From: Chloroflexota bacterium
GTDB taxonomy: Bacteria; Chloroflexota; Anaerolineae; Promineifilales; Promineifilaceae
NCBI GenBank assembly: GCA_013112725.1
Contig: JABFFZ010000012.1
Span: 23,843-87,842, forward strand
Direction: 5' to 3'
DNA: 64,000 nucleotides
The translations under genes and the position numbers were made by a program. How positions within the stretch are numbered: the stretch's first letter is position 1; every line of letters starts with the position of its first letter. Positions 61,835-64,000 of this stretch are shown here, in pieces. The notes under the pieces are model-generated. The model ran no database searches. It saw nothing but the letters and a program-made list of their open reading frames with translations, and was not told the DNA's origin.

Positions 61835-63436
61835 ATGGATGTGACATTGGAAGCAACAGTAGAACGGGTGGTGGTGTATCCAGACCGGGCGCGGGTCACG
61901 GCCGTCGCCGATTGTGAACTGGAAACGGGCATTCACCGGTTGCTGGTGGATGAATTACCGCTGGTGTTAGAACCGGAATCGGTGCGGGTGTCCGGGCAGG
62001 GCACGGCGCGGGTGCGCATCCAGAGTGTGGATGTGAACCGCCATTTTTACACGGAAACGCCGGCCGCCCAGGCGCGTGACCTGGAACTGCAAATTGAGCA
62101 AACGCAGGACGAGATGCAGGTGTTGGCCGACGAGATGGCCTGTTGGCAGGGGCATGGCAAATATCTGGACGGGTTACGAGCGGCGACGGTGGAGTTTGCC
62201 AAAGGGTTGTCTCGTGGCCGCACCACCGTCACCGACCAGGTCAATTTGCTGGACTTTTTGCGTGACCAGGATGTGCAGATGCGCACGGCCGTGCGCGACC
62301 TGAAAAAACAGGAGCGTGACCTGAAACGCCGCCTGCAAAAGTTGCAAAATGAGCTGAACCAACAGCGTTCCGCCCGTCCCCGTGAACGATACCGGGCGGT
62401 GGTGGAGATTGAGGTATTGGCGGCAGGTACATTCCGGACCGAAGTGACCTATGTGGTACACAACGCGGGCTGGCAGCCGTTGTATGATGCCCGGCTGCGG
62501 CAAACGGACGCGGGGCAGACGGTGGAACTGAGCTATATTGCCCAGATTACGCAGCAGACGGGGCAGGATTGGACGGCCGTGCAGCTCAGCGTCTCCACCG
62601 CCCGGCCGGCGCTCAACCAGCAGTTGCCCGAACTCTACCCCTGGTATCTGGATGTGTACATGCCCCCACCACTGCCAGCGCCCCAGGCCCGCGCCAAAAT
62701 GGCGGATAGAGCCGTCATGGCCGCGCCGGCTATGGCGGCTGCCGATGCGTTTGTTATGGAAGAAGCCAGCCTGCAAGTGGCAGACGCGGAGATTACCACG
62801 GCGTCTGTCAGCAGCGAGGGCACGGCCGTGACCTTCCAGGTGCCCAATCCCGCCGACATCCCCAGCGATGGCTCACCGCACAAAACCACTTTGCAGCAGC
62901 TACAGCTTGATCCCAAACTCGATTATCTCTGTATGCCCAAACATACGGACGCGGTCTATCGCCGGGTGACGATTACGAACAGTGGCAGCGGCCCCCTGTT
63001 GGCCGGTTCGGCCAGCCTGTTTGTGGGGGATGAGTTCATCGGCCGTACCAATCTGGCATACACCCCCACCGGCGGTGAATTGGAACTGCTGCTGGGCGTG
63101 GAAGAGCGCATCACCGTCGAGCGGGAATTGAAGAAACGGGAGGTGGACAAAAAGATGCTGCGTGATGTGCGCCGCACCCGTTTTGGTTATGAGATGGAGT
63201 TACAGAATTTGTTGGGCACGGCCGTGACCATTGAACTGCACGACCACATCCCCGTTTCCCGCAATGAACAAATCAAAGTCCGGCTGGAAAACGCCCGCCC
63301 CACGCCCACCGAACAGTCTGATTTGAATGAACTGGAATGGCAGCTAACCTTACCCGCCGGGGCCAAACAAACCATCGTTTACGAATTTGTGGTGGAACAC
63401 CCCCCGGCGCTGCGAATTACGGGGCTTTCTGAATAG
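61835..63436 (+). CDS. DUF4139 domain-containing protein (MuiA-like)
   Basis: A 533-residue protein. It has an N-terminal DUF4140-like domain (about 10-105, VERVVVYPDRARVTA) and a coiled-coil segment (about 75-185, rich in Glu/Gln/Leu). The C-terminal beta-rich DUF4139 domain (about 190-530) includes TYVVHNAGWQPLYDARL and LSYIAQITQQTGQDWTAVQL. Relatives are called mucoidy inhibitor MuiA, with unknown biochemical role. No signal peptide is seen. It follows the kinase gene after an array, so they may form one transcription unit. Confidence 0.88.
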   Translation: MDVTLEATVERVVVYPDRARVTAVADCELETGIHRLLVDELPLVLEPESVRVSGQGTARVRIQSVDVNRHFYTETPAAQARDLELQIEQTQDEMQVLADEMACWQGHGKYLDGLRAATVEFAKGLSRGRTTVTDQVNLLDFLRDQDVQMRTAVRDLKKQERDLKRRLQKLQNELNQQRSARPRERYRAVVEIEVLAAGTFRTEVTYVVHNAGWQPLYDARLRQTDAGQTVELSYIAQITQQTGQDWTAVQLSVSTARPALNQQLPELYPWYLDVYMPPPLPAPQARAKMADRAVMAAPAMAAADAFVMEEASLQVADAEITTASVSSEGTAVTFQVPNPADIPSDGSPHKTTLQQLQLDPKLDYLCMPKHTDAVYRRVTITNSGSGPLLAGSASLFVGDEFIGRTNLAYTPTGGELELLLGVEERITVERELKKREVDKKMLRDVRRTRFGYEMELQNLLGTAVTIELHDHIPVSRNEQIKVRLENARPTPTEQSDLNELEWQLTLPAGAKQTIVYEFVVEHPPALRITGLSE

Positions 63437-63499
63437 ACGTGACTCGTGATGCGTGATGCGTGACTCCATTCGGGTCACGCATCACGCATCACGTATCAC
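63437..63499. repeat. GTGATGC/GCATCAC palindromic array
   Basis: Forward CGTGATGCGTGATGCGTGA and inverted GTCACGCATCACGCATCACG, ending exactly at the Shine-Dalgarno (GGAGG, 63500-63504) of the hflX gene. Same unit as 48752-48815. Confidence 0.9.
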
Positions 63500-63509
63500 G
63501 GAGGCAACT

Positions 63510-64000
63510 ATTACACACAAAACATACCCAACCAACGAACCACGTGAACGCGCTTTTTTAGTGGGCGTGGAGTTTAAGAGGATACGGCCGTTGCTCAACT
63601 TGCATGACAGCCTGGAAGAACTGGCGCGCCTGACCGACACCGCCGGGCTGGATGTGGTCGGCCAAACCAGCCAGCGGCTGGATAAACCGGATAGCGCCAC
63701 CTACATAGGCGCCGGCAAAGTTGAAGAAGTCAAAGCACTGGTAGGAGAACTGGACGCCAATGTTGTCATCTTTGATGATGAATTGGAGCCGCGCCACCAG
63801 CGGGAACTGGAGGAGGCTTTTGGCGAGGAAGTAAAGGTCATTGACCGCACCGCCCTCATCCTGGACATCTTTGCCCAACACGCTCACACCCGCGAAGGTA
63901 AACTGCAAGTGGAACTGGCGCAATTAGAATACCGCGCCCCCCGGCTGACGCGCATGTGGACGCACCTGGCGCGGCAGGCCGGCGGGCGGGCCGGCGGTGG
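63510..64000 (+). CDS. hflX: GTPase HflX, N-terminal part (cut by the window end)
   Basis: Ribosome-associated GTPase that splits stalled ribosomes. The window holds only the N-terminal HflX domain: AFLVGVEFKR, DTAGLDVVGQTSQRLDKPD, YIGAGKVEEVK, NVVIFDDELEPRHQRELEE, and DIFAQHAHTREGKLQVELAQ, which are diagnostic. The GTPase G motifs lie beyond position 64000. The start is unusual: GGAGG at 63500-63504 is followed after 5 bases by ATT at 63510 and no ATG or GTG. In-frame GTG and ATG codons at 63453 and 63456 exist upstream but lie within the palindromic array. I prefer ATT, with moderate confidence. Confidence 0.9.
   Translation, partial: MTHKTYPTNEPRERAFLVGVEFKRIRPLLNLHDSLEELARLTDTAGLDVVGQTSQRLDKPDSATYIGAGKVEEVKALVGELDANVVIFDDELEPRHQRELEEAFGEEVKVIDRTALILDIFAQHAHTREGKLQVELAQLEYRAPRLTRMWTHLARQAGGRAGG

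Overview
This 64-kb window is a dense bacterial chromosome segment with about 46 protein genes. No rRNA, tRNA or CRISPR was seen. The most likely source is Chloroflexota (Anaerolineae-like). The reasons are secreted proteins with Pro/Thr-rich linkers and short hydrophobic YLPL-type tails, many orphan propeller and sensor proteins, carbohydrate ABC systems, and TrmFO next to HflX and DUF4139 genes. This placement is inference and was not tested by any search.

Layout. 12-8265 (mixed strands) holds an orphan membrane histidine kinase, a small membrane protein, a membrane-anchored TolB-like propeller, a lipoprotein solute-binding protein overlapping dinB, and a secreted CARDB protein. 8424-11330 is a three-gene sugar set (aldo/keto reductase, sugar isomerase/epimerase, Gfo/Idh/MocA dehydrogenase). 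11474-16737 has ATP-type PEP carboxykinase behind a CRP-like class II promoter, then on the minus strand an acyl-AMP-ligase-type enzyme coupled to a zinc ribbon/L7-L12-like/PQQ-propeller membrane protein. 16995-35160 has an AraC-MGMT fusion, a Reg_prop propeller protein, a small hypothetical gene and a 4694-residue modular surface protein. 35607-59059 is a long plus-strand catabolic cluster. It has a GntR regulator with a consensus promoter and operator, a complete sugar ABC importer with two ATPases, three sugar isomerases/epimerases, two Gfo/Idh/MocA dehydrogenases, two Tm-1-like proteins, a PEP-hydrolase-like TIM barrel, a cupin, an FAD oxidase with a cysteine-poor Fe-S partner, a creatininase, a TauE/SafE exporter and ThuA. 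Two toxin-antitoxin modules sit inside it. 59132-64000 has trmFO, a cytosolic histidine kinase, a DUF4139 protein and the start of hflX.

How the genes work together. The ABC importer plus epimerases, NAD-dependent sugar dehydrogenases and ThuA resemble routes that import glycosides or rare sugars and process them by oxidation and epimerisation, possibly through 3-keto sugars. No glycoside hydrolase or sugar kinase is present, and the substrate cannot be read from sequence.

Two genome-wide patterns run through the window. The palindrome ACGGCCGT occurs about three times per kb, like the cyanobacterial HIP1 octamer. Most intergenic gaps are filled by inverted arrays of 7- or 8-bp tandem units, which often abut start codons and in at least two places lie in frame inside genes.
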